A DNA stretch of 64,000 nt from Roseiarcus sp035606915 (GTDB taxonomy: Bacteria; Pseudomonadota; Alphaproteobacteria; Rhizobiales; Beijerinckiaceae): positions 20,051 through 84,050 of the forward strand of contig DATNDU010000034.1 of NCBI GenBank assembly GCA_035606915.1. The letters run 5' to 3'. Numbering within the stretch: position 1 is the first letter of the stretch; each line of letters begins with the position of its first letter. A program made the translations under genes and the position numbers. The notes under the pieces were generated by a model. That model saw only the letters and a program-made list of their open reading frames with translations, had not been told where the DNA came from and ran no database searches. Positions 56,250-64,000 of this stretch are shown piece after piece.

Positions 56250-56903
56250 ATGGCGTTCGACGTCGGGCCGCCGCATGATTGCGCGCTATGTCCGCGGCTG
56301 GCGGCGTTTCGCGCCGCCAATCGCGCGCAATATCCGGATTTCGCCAACGCTCCTGTCGAAAGCTTCGGCCGCGCCGACGCGCGGTTGCTGATCGTTGGCT
56401 TGGCGCCGGGACTCAGGGGCGCGAACCGCACCGGCCGCGCCTTTACCGGCGATTTCGCCGGCGATTTGCTGTATGCGACGCTCGGCGAGTTGGGACTGGC
56501 GCGCGGCGTCTATGACCGCCGACCCGACGATGGACTCGAACTCGTCGACTGCGCGATCGTCAACTCGGTGCGCTGCGTGCCGCCGCAAAACAAGCCGACG
56601 CCGGCGGAAATCACCAATTGCCGCGCCTTTCTACGCCCGGCGCTCGATCGGCTGACGCAACTCAGGGGGATCGTCGCGCTTGGCCGCATCGCTCATGAGA
56701 GCTTGCTGCGCACGTTCGGTCTGCGCCTCGCCGCCCATCCTTTCGTCCACGGCGCCCGCCACGATCTCGGCGAGGGCAAGCCGAAACTCTTCGACAGCTA
56801 TCATTGCTCCCGTTACAACACCAATACTGGCGTGCTGACTCCCGCCATGTTCCGCGACGTGTTGCGTGCAGCGCGCGACTGGGGGGTGTCGGCGGCGGTG
56901 TGA
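56250..56903 (+). CDS. type 5 uracil-DNA glycosylase (UdgB-like)
   Basis: A 217-residue iron-sulfur uracil-DNA glycosylase, removing uracil and other deaminated bases to start base-excision repair. Cluster cysteines are seen in CALCPRL near the N-terminus and further on (NSVRC, ITNCRAF). The active-site motif is VGLAPGLRGANRTGRAFTGD, and the DNA-binding motif SYHCSRYNTNTG holds the late histidine. These match family 5. The gene follows the NYN gene closely and precedes galM. Confidence 0.92.
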   Translation: MAFDVGPPHDCALCPRLAAFRAANRAQYPDFANAPVESFGRADARLLIVGLAPGLRGANRTGRAFTGDFAGDLLYATLGELGLARGVYDRRPDDGLELVDCAIVNSVRCVPPQNKPTPAEITNCRAFLRPALDRLTQLRGIVALGRIAHESLLRTFGLRLAAHPFVHGARHDLGEGKPKLFDSYHCSRYNTNTGVLTPAMFRDVLRAARDWGVSAAV

Positions 56904-56939
56904 AAGCAAGGCGTCGCCGGACGCAAGGGGGAAATCTTG

Positions 56940-57950
56940 ATGACCGCGAAAACTTTCGGCAGTATCGGCGATTCGCCGGTCCTTGAAGTCGAAATCGGCT
57001 CGAAGGCCGGCGCGCGCGCAAAAATCCTCACCTACGGCGCCGTTCTGCGCGATCTGCTCGTGCCCATCGAGGGCGGCTTGCAGCGGGTCACACTCGGGCT
57101 CAACTCGATCGAGGATTACGTCCGCCATTCGCCGAGCTTCGGCGCCGTGCCTGGCCGATTCGCCAATCGGATCGCGCATGGGCGCTTCCACATCGACGGC
57201 GTCGCCTATTATCTGGAGCGTAAGCCCGGCGAAAAGCACACATTGCACGGCGGCCCGCAGGGCTTCGGCAAGCGTATCTGGAAACTCGGCGAGCACACGG
57301 AATCGTCGGTTAGCCTGTCGCTGGTCTCGGAAGACGGCGACATGGGTTTTCCCGGCGAATTGCGCGCGAGTTGCGTCTACCGCTTCATCGAGCCGGCGAC
57401 GCTGCGCGTCGAACTGACGGCGGTCGCCGACAAGGCGACGATCGTCAACCTCACGCAGCACGCCTATTTCAATCTCGACGGCTCGTCGGACATCCTCGAC
57501 CACGAGCTTGAGCTCAGCTCCGATTTCTACACGCCGACCGACGCCGATCTGATTCCGACCGGCGAGATCAGCGCCGTCGCCGGCGGCGCCTACGATTTCC
57601 GCGCGCCGCGCGCCGTGCGCAACGACGCCGGCGTCACCTACGACACGAACTTCGTCGTCGCCCGCCCGCCAGGTCCGGACGGCTTGGCTTTTGTCGCGCG
57701 GCTGAGCTCGCCGAAAAACGGGCTGGCGCTGGAGCTTCACAGCACGGAGCCTGGCGTACAAGTTTATGACGCCGCCAAGCTCAATTGCCCCGTCCCAGGG
57801 TTAGACGGCGCGCGCTACGGCGCCCATGCCGGATTGTGCATGGAACCGCAGGCCTTCCCCGATTCGCCGAACCGGCGCCATTTCACCGATACGGTGCTGC
57901 GCCCGGACCAGGAATATCGTCATATCAGCGAGTTCCGCTTCCTGCGCTGA
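56940..57950 (+). CDS. galM: aldose 1-epimerase (galactose mutarotase)
   Basis: A 336-residue aldose 1-epimerase that interconverts alpha and beta forms of free sugars. The beta-sandwich sequence contains the conserved AKILTYGAVLRDLLVP, RFANRIAHGRF and the histidine in TLHGGPQGFGKRIW, the second histidine region NLTQHAYFNLDG, and a catalytic glutamate late (CMEPQAFPDSPN). The ATG at 56940 follows AAGGGGGAAATCTTG. Confidence 0.94.
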   Translation: MTAKTFGSIGDSPVLEVEIGSKAGARAKILTYGAVLRDLLVPIEGGLQRVTLGLNSIEDYVRHSPSFGAVPGRFANRIAHGRFHIDGVAYYLERKPGEKHTLHGGPQGFGKRIWKLGEHTESSVSLSLVSEDGDMGFPGELRASCVYRFIEPATLRVELTAVADKATIVNLTQHAYFNLDGSSDILDHELELSSDFYTPTDADLIPTGEISAVAGGAYDFRAPRAVRNDAGVTYDTNFVVARPPGPDGLAFVARLSSPKNGLALELHSTEPGVQVYDAAKLNCPVPGLDGARYGAHAGLCMEPQAFPDSPNRRHFTDTVLRPDQEYRHISEFRFLR

Positions 57951-57956
57951 CGGTGC

Positions 57957-57983
57957 GGCGAGCGCGATGCCGTCGCGCTCGCC
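57957..57983. terminator. hairpin between galM and rplI (possible bidirectional terminator)
   Basis: GGCGAGCGCGA and TCGCGCTCGCC form a perfect 11-bp stem around TGCCG, in the 54-base gap between the converging stops of galM and rplI. No T-run follows on either side, so its efficiency is uncertain. Confidence 0.5.
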
Positions 57984-58004
57984 TGTGCGGGGCAGGGCGG
58001 CGCC

Positions 58005-58583
58005 TTACTCGCGGCCGAGCGATTCGCCGGGGCCGGCTTCCGCCAACGCCCGGCCGACTTCGAGACCGAGATCGTCCATCGACGTGGTGTCGCGCACCGT
58101 CAGATCCTCGCCCTTGGCCTGGCGCTCCGCCTGCTCCACCGAGCGCGCAACATTGACAGTCACATGCGCCTCGACCTCGGGGTGCAGGTGAACGGTGATC
58201 TTATGCAGGCCCAGCGACTTGATCGGCTGGTCGAGCGCGACATGGTTGCGGTGGACGGGGAACTTCGCCGTCCCGACGATCGCGTCGGCGACGTCGCGCG
58301 CCGACACCGAGCCGTAGAGCTGGCCGGTCTCGCCGGCCTGACGGATGATCACATAGGACTGCCCATCGAGCTTGGCCGACCGCGACCCGGCGTCGGACTT
58401 CATCGACTCGTTGCGTTTTTCGAGATCGTGGCGCTGCTCCTCGAACTTCTTCTTGTTGGCCTCCGTGGCGCGCAGCGCCTTCTGGCGCGGCAGCAGGAAG
58501 TTGCGGGCGTAGCCGTCCTTGACGCGAACCGTTTCGCCCATATGGCCGAGCCGGGCGACGCGCTCCAGCAGTATGACTTCCAT
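58005..58583 (-). CDS. rplI: 50S ribosomal protein L9
   Basis: A 192-residue L9, longer than the usual ~150 because of an acidic alphaproteobacterial tail. The N-terminal domain MEVILLERVARLGHMGETVRVKDGYARNFLLP is the family signature, followed by the connecting helix and the C-terminal RNA-binding domain ending around residue 150. It closes the rpsF-rpsR-DUF2232-rplI cluster. Confidence 0.96.
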   Translation of the reverse strand: MEVILLERVARLGHMGETVRVKDGYARNFLLPRQKALRATEANKKKFEEQRHDLEKRNESMKSDAGSRSAKLDGQSYVIIRQAGETGQLYGSVSARDVADAIVGTAKFPVHRNHVALDQPIKSLGLHKITVHLHPEVEAHVTVNVARSVEQAERQAKGEDLTVRDTTSMDDLGLEVGRALAEAGPGESLGRE

Positions 58584-58602
58584 TTCAATCTCCTTCGGTG
58601 TT

Positions 58603-59586
58603 TCAGGAACGGATTCTGAGGCTCCGCGCGGCCCGGCCGCGCAGATCCGCGAAGCTCTCGGCGAGCCCCAGCAGCGCCAGCGCCGGCGCGATCCATTGCG
58701 CGGCGACGGCGAAGGCGAAATAGAGCGCCGCCAGCATGAACGGCCGCGCCGCCGCCAGTCGCGACAGCGCATGCAGCGTCGCCAATCCCTGCATGGCGTA
58801 GAGCGCGCCGAGCGCAGTCACGGCGACGAGGCCATAATCGCCGGCAGGCGAGGGCGCCACGAGCGCCAGCGCCAACGCCACGGCCGCTGGTGGGGCGAGC
58901 CAGCGCGGCAGGATGAAGCCGGTCGGAATGTCGCGCCACGGTCGACTCAGGCGCTGCGAAAGCTGCACCGAGCGCGCGGCGAGATAGAGATTGGCGAGAT
59001 GCATGAGCGTCGCGCCGGTCGCCAGCGTCGACGGCGCGAACTGCACAATCGCCTGCGCGAGTTCATTCGGCGACACGTCCGAAGGCAGGGCGCGCGCGGC
59101 GCCCGAGGCGTCGAGCGCATCGCGGATATCGGCGGAAAGCGTTGCGACCGCGCCGCCATAGCCACCCTTGCCGAACCACATCAGCGATAATTGGATCGCG
59201 CCGGCGACGATGAACAGCGCCGCCGCCAGCACGGACACCGCGCCGGGGCCGGGATAGCGGCGCGGCGCATCCGGTTCAGTGGGTTTGCTGGCGTAGAAGG
59301 CTGGCGCGGCGAGGAAGGCGGCGAGGCCCCAGGCCGGCCCGGCGATCAGCAGGCCATAGACCAGCGCGTAAGCCGGCGAGGCGGCGGCGACGAACCCGCA
59401 GGCGGCGAACACAGCCGCCAAGCCGGCGTCCCAGCCCCAGCCGAGCGTCGCGATCATGATCGGCAGCGGGCCGAGATAGGCGAGCGCCACCGCCAGCGGC
59501 GCGCCGCGCATCGCCGCCAGGAAGATGAGGGCCGCTGCGGCGCCGGAGCCGACGCCGGTCGTGTATCTAGTCAGTTGGGCTTGCAT
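58603..59586 (-). CDS. DUF2232 multi-spanning membrane protein
   Basis: A 327-residue membrane protein of the DUF2232 family, with about eight hydrophobic segments and the family's GVGSGAAAALIFLAAMRGAPLAVALAYLGPLPI start. It always sits between rpsR and rplI in alphaproteobacteria, as here. Its function is unknown. The gap to rplI is 19 bases and to rpsR 68 bases. Confidence 0.9.
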   Translation of the reverse strand: MQAQLTRYTTGVGSGAAAALIFLAAMRGAPLAVALAYLGPLPIMIATLGWGWDAGLAAVFAACGFVAAASPAYALVYGLLIAGPAWGLAAFLAAPAFYASKPTEPDAPRRYPGPGAVSVLAAALFIVAGAIQLSLMWFGKGGYGGAVATLSADIRDALDASGAARALPSDVSPNELAQAIVQFAPSTLATGATLMHLANLYLAARSVQLSQRLSRPWRDIPTGFILPRWLAPPAAVALALALVAPSPAGDYGLVAVTALGALYAMQGLATLHALSRLAAARPFMLAALYFAFAVAAQWIAPALALLGLAESFADLRGRAARSLRIRS

Positions 59587-59654
59587 CGCTGTCCCGCGCC
59601 ATTGAGGCGGTTAGGACGGGGCTGCGCCCCGCCCAGCGGACCCCGCGAGGGATC

Positions 59655-59891
59655 TTAGCGGATCACGTAAGGCAGCAGGCCGAGGAAGCGCGCACGCTTG
59701 ATCGCCTGGGCGAGCTCGCGCTGCTTGGCGGCGGAAACCGCGGTGATGCGCGACGGCACGATCTTGCCGCGCTCCGAGATGTAGCGCGACAGCAGGCGCG
59801 TGTCCTTGTAGTCGATCTTCGGCGCGCCGGGGCCGGAGAACGGGCAGGACTTGCGGCGGCGAAAGAAGGGACGGCGAGGTGCGGTCGACAT
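59655..59891 (-). CDS. rpsR: 30S ribosomal protein S18
   Basis: A 78-residue S18 with the core FFRRRKSCPFSGPGAPKIDY and YISERGKIVPSRITAVSAAKQRELAQAIKRAR. Its start ATG shares a base with the rpsF stop, so the two are coupled. Confidence 0.97.
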   Translation of the reverse strand: MSTAPRRPFFRRRKSCPFSGPGAPKIDYKDTRLLSRYISERGKIVPSRITAVSAAKQRELAQAIKRARFLGLLPYVIR

Positions 59892-60322
59892 CAGAAGCCT
59901 CCAGCCTGGGCGTCATCGCGCGGGCGACGGGGAGGCCCGCCGGGACGATCGCCCCGCGGCGGGCGCGATCCGCCGCCGCGCTCGTCGCGGTCGGCGTCGT
60001 CGCGCTTGCGCAGCATGGCGGAGGGGCCGGCCTCGTGAGCGTCGACGCGTAGGGTGATGAAGCGGATGACGTCTTCGTTGTGGCCGAGTTGGCGCTCAAG
60101 CTCGTTGATCGCCGCCGCCGGCGCGTCGATGTTCATCAGCGTGAAGTATGCCTTGCGGTTCTTCTTGATGCGATAGGCGAGGGACTTGAGCCCCCAGGCC
60201 TCGACCTTGGAGACCGAACCGCCCTCGGCGGCGACCAGGGTCTTGAGGTTTTCGGTCAGCGTCTCGACCTGTTGGGCGGTGACGTCCTGGCGCGCGAGAT
60301 AGATATGCTCGTATAGAGCCAT
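59891..60322 (-). CDS. rpsF: 30S ribosomal protein S6
   Basis: A 143-residue S6: MALYEHIYLARQDVT and the core LKSLAYRIKKNRKAYFTLMNID match the family, then a long disordered arginine-, proline- and glycine-rich tail (SRPPRGDRPGGPPRRPRDD), typical of alphaproteobacterial S6. The ATG at 60322 was chosen at the family N-terminus. It starts the rpsF-rpsR-DUF2232-rplI operon. Confidence 0.96.
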   Translation of the reverse strand: MALYEHIYLARQDVTAQQVETLTENLKTLVAAEGGSVSKVEAWGLKSLAYRIKKNRKAYFTLMNIDAPAAAINELERQLGHNEDVIRFITLRVDAHEAGPSAMLRKRDDADRDERGGGSRPPRGDRPGGPPRRPRDDAQAGGF

Positions 60323-60486
60323 TGAGCCTTTCCTTTTCGTCAGACCATCCCGCGCAGAGCCCTCCGAGCCTCGGCGGCTCGAACAAGGAATCTTCGAAGG
60401 CGGAGACACGGGAAGACGAGGACCCCTCTACCACGCAAAGCGCAGCCTTCCGTTCAGCCCCCAGCGGGACGGTTCGAAGAGCCGCT

Positions 60487-60514
60487 CATATAGCCGAGCT
60501 TCAGCCGGACGCAA
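60487..60514 (-). promoter_or_regulatory. candidate promoter of the rpsF operon
   Basis: On the minus strand TTGCGT (60514-60509) and TATATG (60492-60487) are 16 bases apart, about 165 bases before rpsF. It is the best -35/-10 pair seen in the 258-base gap between rpsF and the SDR gene. Confidence 0.4.
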
Positions 60515-60580
60515 GCGAAAAGCGGCGCTCAACCGAAATCGCGCCGGGCGCGCGAGATCGGCGCTTCCGATGCTGGCGCT

Positions 60581-61327
60581 TCAGAGCGGATCGCGGAAGC
60601 TCAGCACCTTGTCGCTGGGGAAATCATAAAGCTTGCCGGTCTCCGTCCATTCCGGCGCCAACAGCCGCATCAGCTTCGGCGCCAGTTCCTCGGGCGTCGG
60701 CAGCGTCTGCGGGTCCTCGCCGGGCATGGCGGCGGCGCGCATGCGGGTGCGCATGCGGCCGGGATTGACCAGCATCACCTTGACCGGCGTCGTCACCGTC
60801 TCGGCCGCGTAGGTGCGCGCCAGCAGGTCGAGCGCCGCCTTCGAGGAGGCGTAGAGGCCCCAATAGGCGCGCGTGTCGGCGCGGCTCGCAACGCCCGAGG
60901 TGAGAAATGCCACGCGGGCGGCGGGGGCGGCGCGCAGCAGCGGATCGAGCGAACGGATGAGCCGCCAGTTCGCCGTCACATTGACCGAAAACACATCGGC
61001 GAAAGCCTTGGGCTCAATATGCGGCAGCGGCGAGAGCGGCCCCAGCAGCCCGGCGTTGCCGAGCAAGACGTCGAGCTTGCCCCAGCGGTCGTAGATCGAG
61101 CCGCCGAGCCGGTCGAGCGCGTCATGGTCGGCGAGGTCGAGGGGAACCAGCGTCGCCGTCGCTCCGGGCCGGATGGCGCGGATGTCGTCGTCAAGCGCCT
61201 CCAGCGCCCCTTGCGTGCGCGCCACCGCGATCACATGCGCGCCCTCGGCCGCCAGGGCCAAAGCCGCGGCGCGGCCGATGCCGCGCGACGCCCCGGTGAC
61301 GAGCGCAATTCGGGTCGGGTCGGTCAT
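60581..61327 (-). CDS. short-chain dehydrogenase/reductase
   Basis: A 248-residue SDR with the coenzyme motif VTGASRGIGRAA, the NAG motif in GNAGLLG, the catalytic serine in FLTSGVASR and the catalytic YxxxK in LYASSKAAL. The N-terminal TGASRGIG form with a basic residue pattern suggests NADP(H) preference. The gene is alone between the ribosomal operon and ihfA; its substrate is unknown. Confidence 0.9.
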   Translation of the reverse strand: MTDPTRIALVTGASRGIGRAAALALAAEGAHVIAVARTQGALEALDDDIRAIRPGATATLVPLDLADHDALDRLGGSIYDRWGKLDVLLGNAGLLGPLSPLPHIEPKAFADVFSVNVTANWRLIRSLDPLLRAAPAARVAFLTSGVASRADTRAYWGLYASSKAALDLLARTYAAETVTTPVKVMLVNPGRMRTRMRAAAMPGEDPQTLPTPEELAPKLMRLLAPEWTETGKLYDFPSDKVLSFRDPL

Positions 61328-61516
61328 GGCAAACTCCGGTCACGGCTAAAGGGCAGGGCGCGGCCTGCCCTTACAACATATCGTCGCTCTTGCCATGCGT
61401 TCGCCAGCCACTTGCGAAACAGAAGCTTTCAGCCCTCTATCCAGCGGGCGCGGACGTTGTATAGTGTCGTGGGGCGACGCTCGGGAACGGGCGTCGGAGA
61501 GAGCGGCGAGGGCTAC

Positions 61517-61873
61517 ATGGCGGCGACATCAAACGCGGAAACGGCGACCGCGCGCGATGCGGAGGCGGGGCGCACGGTCACGCGCGCGGACCTGGCGGAA
61601 GCGGTTTATCGCAAGGTCGGCCTGTCACGCGCGGAATCGGCGGAGCTGGTGCAGAGTTTCCTGGAAGAGATCAGCGCGGCGGCCGAGCGCGGCGAGACCG
61701 TCAAGCTGTCTTCGTTCGGCTCCTTCGTCGTGCGCTCGAAGAGCCAGCGCATCGGACGCAATCCGAAAACCGGGGTCGAGGTGCCGATCCTGCCGCGCCG
61801 GGTGATGGTCTTCAAGCCGTCCAACGTGCTGAAAGCGCTCATCAACGACGGCCCGGCGGAGGCGGAAAGCTGA
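61517..61873 (+). CDS. ihfA: integration host factor alpha subunit
   Basis: A 118-residue IHF alpha with a non-conserved N-terminal extension of ~20 residues. The DNA-bending protein core runs TVTRADLAEAVYRKVGLSRAESAELVQSFLEE, VKLSSFGSFVVRSKSQRIGRNPKTGVEVPI and the arm RVMVFKPSNVLK. It bends DNA in recombination and transcription complexes, and the adjacent tRNA-Pro integrase is a likely user. It overlaps the MerR-type gene by 4 bases. Confidence 0.95.
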   Translation: MAATSNAETATARDAEAGRTVTRADLAEAVYRKVGLSRAESAELVQSFLEEISAAAERGETVKLSSFGSFVVRSKSQRIGRNPKTGVEVPILPRRVMVFKPSNVLKALINDGPAEAES

Positions 61874-62301
61874 GCGGCGAGGCCACGCACGAGGCGGACG
61901 ATAAGGCCCCGGAGGCCTTCCGCACGATCAGCGAGGTCGCCGAAGATCTCGACCTGCCGCAGCATGTCCTGCGCTTCTGGGAGACCCGCTTTTCCCAGAT
62001 CAAGCCGCTGAAGCGCGGCGGCGGCCGGCGCTATTACCGGCCCGAGGACGTCGAGCTTTTGCGGGCGATCCGGTTTCTTCTCTACGACGAAGGCCTGACC
62101 ATCAAAGGTGTGCAGAAGCTGCTGCGCGAGCAGGGCGCGCAGGCGGTGCGCGGCGAGAGCCGCTCGAACCCGCCCCGCCCCGAGCCCGAACTCGCCGCCG
62201 CGCCGGAAGCGCCGCCGGCGCTGGAGCTTGGCGAATTGCGCGACGCGTTGGAGGATTTGCGCGAGGCCGAGCGGTTGCTCAGCGCCGCGCGGCGGCGGTG
62301 A
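61870..62301 (+). CDS. MerR-family regulator, start codon unusual
   Basis: A MerR-type winged-helix regulator of about 143 residues: AFRTISEVAEDLDLPQHVLRFWETRFSQIKPLKRGGGRRYYRPEDVELLRAI is the DNA-binding head, followed by IKGVQKLLREQG and a helical tail. It is the usual ihfA partner in alphaproteobacteria. No ATG, GTG or TTG lies in frame before the conserved head; the first TTG is inside it. The best candidate is a CTG at 61870 that overlaps the ihfA stop (CTGA) and has GGAGG eight bases upstream. The 5' end is therefore uncertain. Confidence 0.75.
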   Translation: MSGEATHEADDKAPEAFRTISEVAEDLDLPQHVLRFWETRFSQIKPLKRGGGRRYYRPEDVELLRAIRFLLYDEGLTIKGVQKLLREQGAQAVRGESRSNPPRPEPELAAAPEAPPALELGELRDALEDLREAERLLSAARRR

Positions 62302-62349
62302 GATTTGCGCATTGTCATTGCGGCGCCTTGCGGCTATAGGGGCCTGCGT

Positions 62350-62427
62350 CGGAGTGTAGCGCAGTCCGGTTAGCGCACTAGTCTGGGGGACTAGGGGTCG
62401 TGGGTTCGAATCCCGCCACTCCGACCA
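62350..62427 (+). tRNA. tRNA-Pro (anticodon GGG)
   Basis: A complete 78-base tRNA with CCA encoded. Acceptor CGGAGTG/CACTCCG, D-stem GCGC/GCGC, anticodon stem CTAGT/ACTAG around CTGGGGG with anticodon GGG, T-arm GTGGG-TTCGAAT-CCCGC. An integrase points at its 3' end, so it is a likely attachment site. Confidence 0.97.
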
Positions 62428-62440
62428 TTGTAACCCATTG

Positions 62441-62468
62441 AAAAGGCCGGCAAAAGCCGGCCTTTTTC
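62441..62468. terminator. intrinsic terminator after tRNA-Pro(GGG)
   Basis: AAAGGCCGGC and GCCGGCCTTT form a 10-bp stem around AAAA, followed by TTT. It can act in both directions because of the AAAA before and T-run after the stem. Confidence 0.85.
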
Positions 62469-62470
62469 GT

Positions 62471-62517
62471 TGGGAACATCAGGGGAACATCTGCGACAAT
62501 GCGACAGGTTCTGCGAC
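62471..62517. repeat. short direct repeats at the integration edge
   Basis: GGGAACAT occurs twice (62472-62479 and 62483-62490), then TGCGAC occurs three times (62492, 62500 and 62512). Such clusters between a tRNA and an integrase gene are candidate arm-type binding sites for the integrase or its excision factor. Confidence 0.5.
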
Positions 62518-62526
62518 GGGCGCGTT

Positions 62527-62763
62527 CTAGTCCTGTTCGTCCGCTGGTTTTGGATCGAATGTAGCCCGGCGTTGCAGTTCCTCGCTAAGCCAAAGCGCCC
62601 GCTGTCTCGAGAGTCTGGCGACGACAGCGTGGCGATCGTCCGCGAATATGGCCAATTCGATGTCGGTGGCTAGGCCGACGACGGTTATGGATTTTTCGTC
62701 AAGGGTGTTTTGCCAATGGTTCGCGGCAACACCGCCTATATGTCCCGCAATTTTATTCCTCAT
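62527..62763 (-). CDS. 78-residue protein of the integrated element, unknown function
   Basis: A frame starting at an ATG 3 bases after the integrase stop, with GGGGG upstream. The product (MRNKIAGHIGGVAANHWQNT ...) mixes a helical middle and a charged end (ARLSRQRALWLSEELQRRAT) and has no recognised domain. Position next to the integrase is that of an excisionase or accessory gene, but sequence gives no proof. Confidence 0.45.
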   Translation of the reverse strand: MRNKIAGHIGGVAANHWQNTLDEKSITVVGLATDIELAIFADDRHAVVARLSRQRALWLSEELQRRATFDPKPADEQD

Positions 62764-62766
62764 CCA

Positions 62767-63891
62767 TCACCCCCATTTCACAGAAAGCGCTTTGACGGCG
62801 CGGTCGGCTTGCTCCGGCGTCTTGGGCAAATAGTGCTCCACAATCGACATACCCACTTCGATCGAATGGCCGCTCATCGAGCAGATGAAAGGGACTGAGA
62901 CGCCGTCGAGGACATATTGCACGAAGCCGGAGCGTCGCCCGTCGCGAAGCTGCTTGCCGGCGATCGGCGACAGCCTCGGACCGATCATGCTGTCCAAGAG
63001 GCGTTTAAACACGCGGGAAACGGTCTTCTCGTGATAGGCGACGCCCGTCTCCTCGCTAACGATCAGGTGGTGCGTCCCCGTCCGAAGCGGCGGCGCGGCC
63101 GCCAGGCGCGCGGCGACGATCGCCGGCAACTCCATATCGACGTTGAACCCGGTTTTGCGCTGGCGGAACTTGAGGCGGCCGCCGACGACGTGCTTTTCGC
63201 GGAGGTCGATCACGTCGGTGATGCGCTGGACGCAGGCGAAGCCGATGACGAGCGCGGTGCCGATCGAGGGAACGCCGGCGGCGTCGGCGGCCGCCACGAC
63301 CGACTGGACCTCGTCCCAGGTGAAGCGAGCTTTGCGCTTGCCGCCCTGGGTCCACTTCGTATCGCGGCCGCCGCGGTGCCGGCGCTGACCGAGGAAAGGG
63401 TTGACGCCGGTGGCGACGTGCTCTTTGCGCTGCGCCCAGGCGAACAGAAGGCGACCCTTGGCGAGGACGTGACGGGCGGTGCCGGGCGCCTCGCGGCGCA
63501 GGGTCTCCAGCCAATCGTCGACGCGCGACAGGCTCAAGGTCGCGGCGACCTCGTGGCCGAATTCATCCTCCAGGCGCCGAAACTCATAGGTATAAGTCGC
63601 CCTGGTCGACGGCTCTAAGCGTCGCCAGTCTTCGCTCTCCTTGTACTTGGAGATGATTTGGCCGACCGTCGACGGGCCAAGGCGCACGCGGCTTTTCGTC
63701 GCCGGCGCGCCTGCCTGTTTGGCGAGCCATTCCTCCGCCGCTTTGTTGAGACGCTTCGCCTCGATGATCGCTAGCCGGGGATCTTTGCCGAGGGCGGCTC
63801 CGCGCCATTTCGGGCGCAGCTTGCGCTCGACTTTCCAATAAAAATATCCGTCTTGCAGAAACAGGCGGGGCGGCAATTCGGCCTTGCGCAT
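62767..63891 (-). CDS. tyrosine-type recombinase/integrase
   Basis: A 374-residue phage-type integrase. An N-terminal arm-binding region (RLFLQDGYFYWKVERKLRPKW) is followed by a SAM-like core-binding domain (~residues 75-185) and the catalytic domain. Catalytic residues are arginine in CVQRITDVIDL, arginine in KQLRDGRRSGFV, histidine in MSGHSIEVG and the nucleophile tyrosine in VEHYLPKTPEQ; the usual HxxR histidine is replaced by lysine, as in some alphaproteobacterial phage integrases. It should recombine at tRNA-Pro(GGG). Confidence 0.9.
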   Translation of the reverse strand: MRKAELPPRLFLQDGYFYWKVERKLRPKWRGAALGKDPRLAIIEAKRLNKAAEEWLAKQAGAPATKSRVRLGPSTVGQIISKYKESEDWRRLEPSTRATYTYEFRRLEDEFGHEVAATLSLSRVDDWLETLRREAPGTARHVLAKGRLLFAWAQRKEHVATGVNPFLGQRRHRGGRDTKWTQGGKRKARFTWDEVQSVVAAADAAGVPSIGTALVIGFACVQRITDVIDLREKHVVGGRLKFRQRKTGFNVDMELPAIVAARLAAAPPLRTGTHHLIVSEETGVAYHEKTVSRVFKRLLDSMIGPRLSPIAGKQLRDGRRSGFVQYVLDGVSVPFICSMSGHSIEVGMSIVEHYLPKTPEQADRAVKALSVKWG

Positions 63892-63914
63892 GGCGGCTCT
63901 CCAGCGGCGGCGGG

Positions 63915-64000
63915 TCAGTAGCTATCGTAATCGCGGCGGTCGCACCATTGCGAAAGGCGCCGCAGAACGGAAGCGAGCCAGGCCATCAGCTTGACGCCAT
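63915..64000 (-). CDS. C-terminal end of an unidentified gene
   Basis: An open frame ending at 63915 runs off the window. The last residues are LMAWLASVLRRLSQWCDRRD then YDSY. No function can be assigned. It lies just upstream of the integrase in the same orientation. Confidence 0.4.
   Translation of the reverse strand, partial: GVKLMAWLASVLRRLSQWCDRRDYDSY

Larger units (their letters stand above)
62428..64000 (-). mobile_element. left edge of an integrated element at tRNA-Pro(GGG)
   Basis: Directly after the tRNA come short direct repeats, a 78-residue frame and a tyrosine integrase pointing towards the tRNA, which is the standard layout of a tRNA-targeting phage or genomic island. The element continues past the window, so its size and type are unknown. 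Confidence 0.75.

Noticed and set aside
52295..61378. Similar sequences near 52295 and 61342 (AAGGG-AGGGCGCGGCC) considered as a repeat family
   Set aside because: The similarity is short and GC-rich with several mismatches, and may be chance. A genome-wide search would be needed to call it.

Overview
The window is high-GC DNA from an alphaproteobacterium, most likely of the order Hyphomicrobiales (Rhizobiales). The support is gene content and order: an NDUFS4-type complex I subunit next to a tRNA gene, ihfA followed by a MerR-type gene, rpsF-rpsR-DUF2232-rplI, an IalB-like protein, and phage tail genes of the gene-transfer-agent (GTA) type. The genus cannot be fixed from sequence alone.

Layout. 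1-8 kb: the end of ispG, a PaiB-like flavoprotein, a DUF535 protein, a CPA1 Na+/H+ antiporter, a MATE exporter co-transcribed with an HxlR regulator that has a clear operator, an IalB-like exported protein and a GNAT acetyltransferase. 8-15 kb: a GT39-type membrane glycosyltransferase, a CHASE2 adenylate cyclase, and an ABC importer pair (fused double permease plus an ATPase with a C-terminal AAA-associated domain) with no binding protein. 15-22 kb: central metabolism (gltA, fumC, guaC, glpK), a DUF1737 protein overlapping gltA, and arylamine N-acetyltransferase. 22-29 kb: a lipoprotein transglycosylase, a NEW3-domain protein with an ABC-2 exporter, and three glycosyltransferases, ending at tRNA-Pro(TGG).

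29.4-42.9 kb: a phage tail-tip and lysis block with no head, packaging or integrase genes. It encodes a TIM-barrel/DUF2460 fusion, a second DUF2460 protein carrying an inserted carbohydrate-binding-like domain, DUF2163, NlpC/P60, a tail-tip protein, tail-fibre-like proteins (two with Sec signal peptides), an amidase with a peptidoglycan-binding domain, holin-like small proteins and a class 3 lipase. Most genes overlap or nearly touch, and the block ends in a strong terminator. This is the most unusual part of the window.

43-62 kb: NDUFS4, tRNA-Arg(TCT), a 1105-residue FG-GAP repeat protein preceded by a 50-nt interrupted palindrome, then housekeeping genes: riboflavin synthase, an RhlE-type helicase, a CoA-binding protein, enoyl-CoA hydratase, a FAD monooxygenase, a thioesterase, rplM-rpsI, argC, a NYN-domain protein, a type 5 uracil-DNA glycosylase, galM, the rpsF operon, an SDR, ihfA and a MerR-type gene with no ATG, GTG or TTG start.

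62.35-64 kb: tRNA-Pro(GGG) followed by direct repeats and a tyrosine integrase pointing at the tRNA. This is the edge of a second integrated element that runs off the window.
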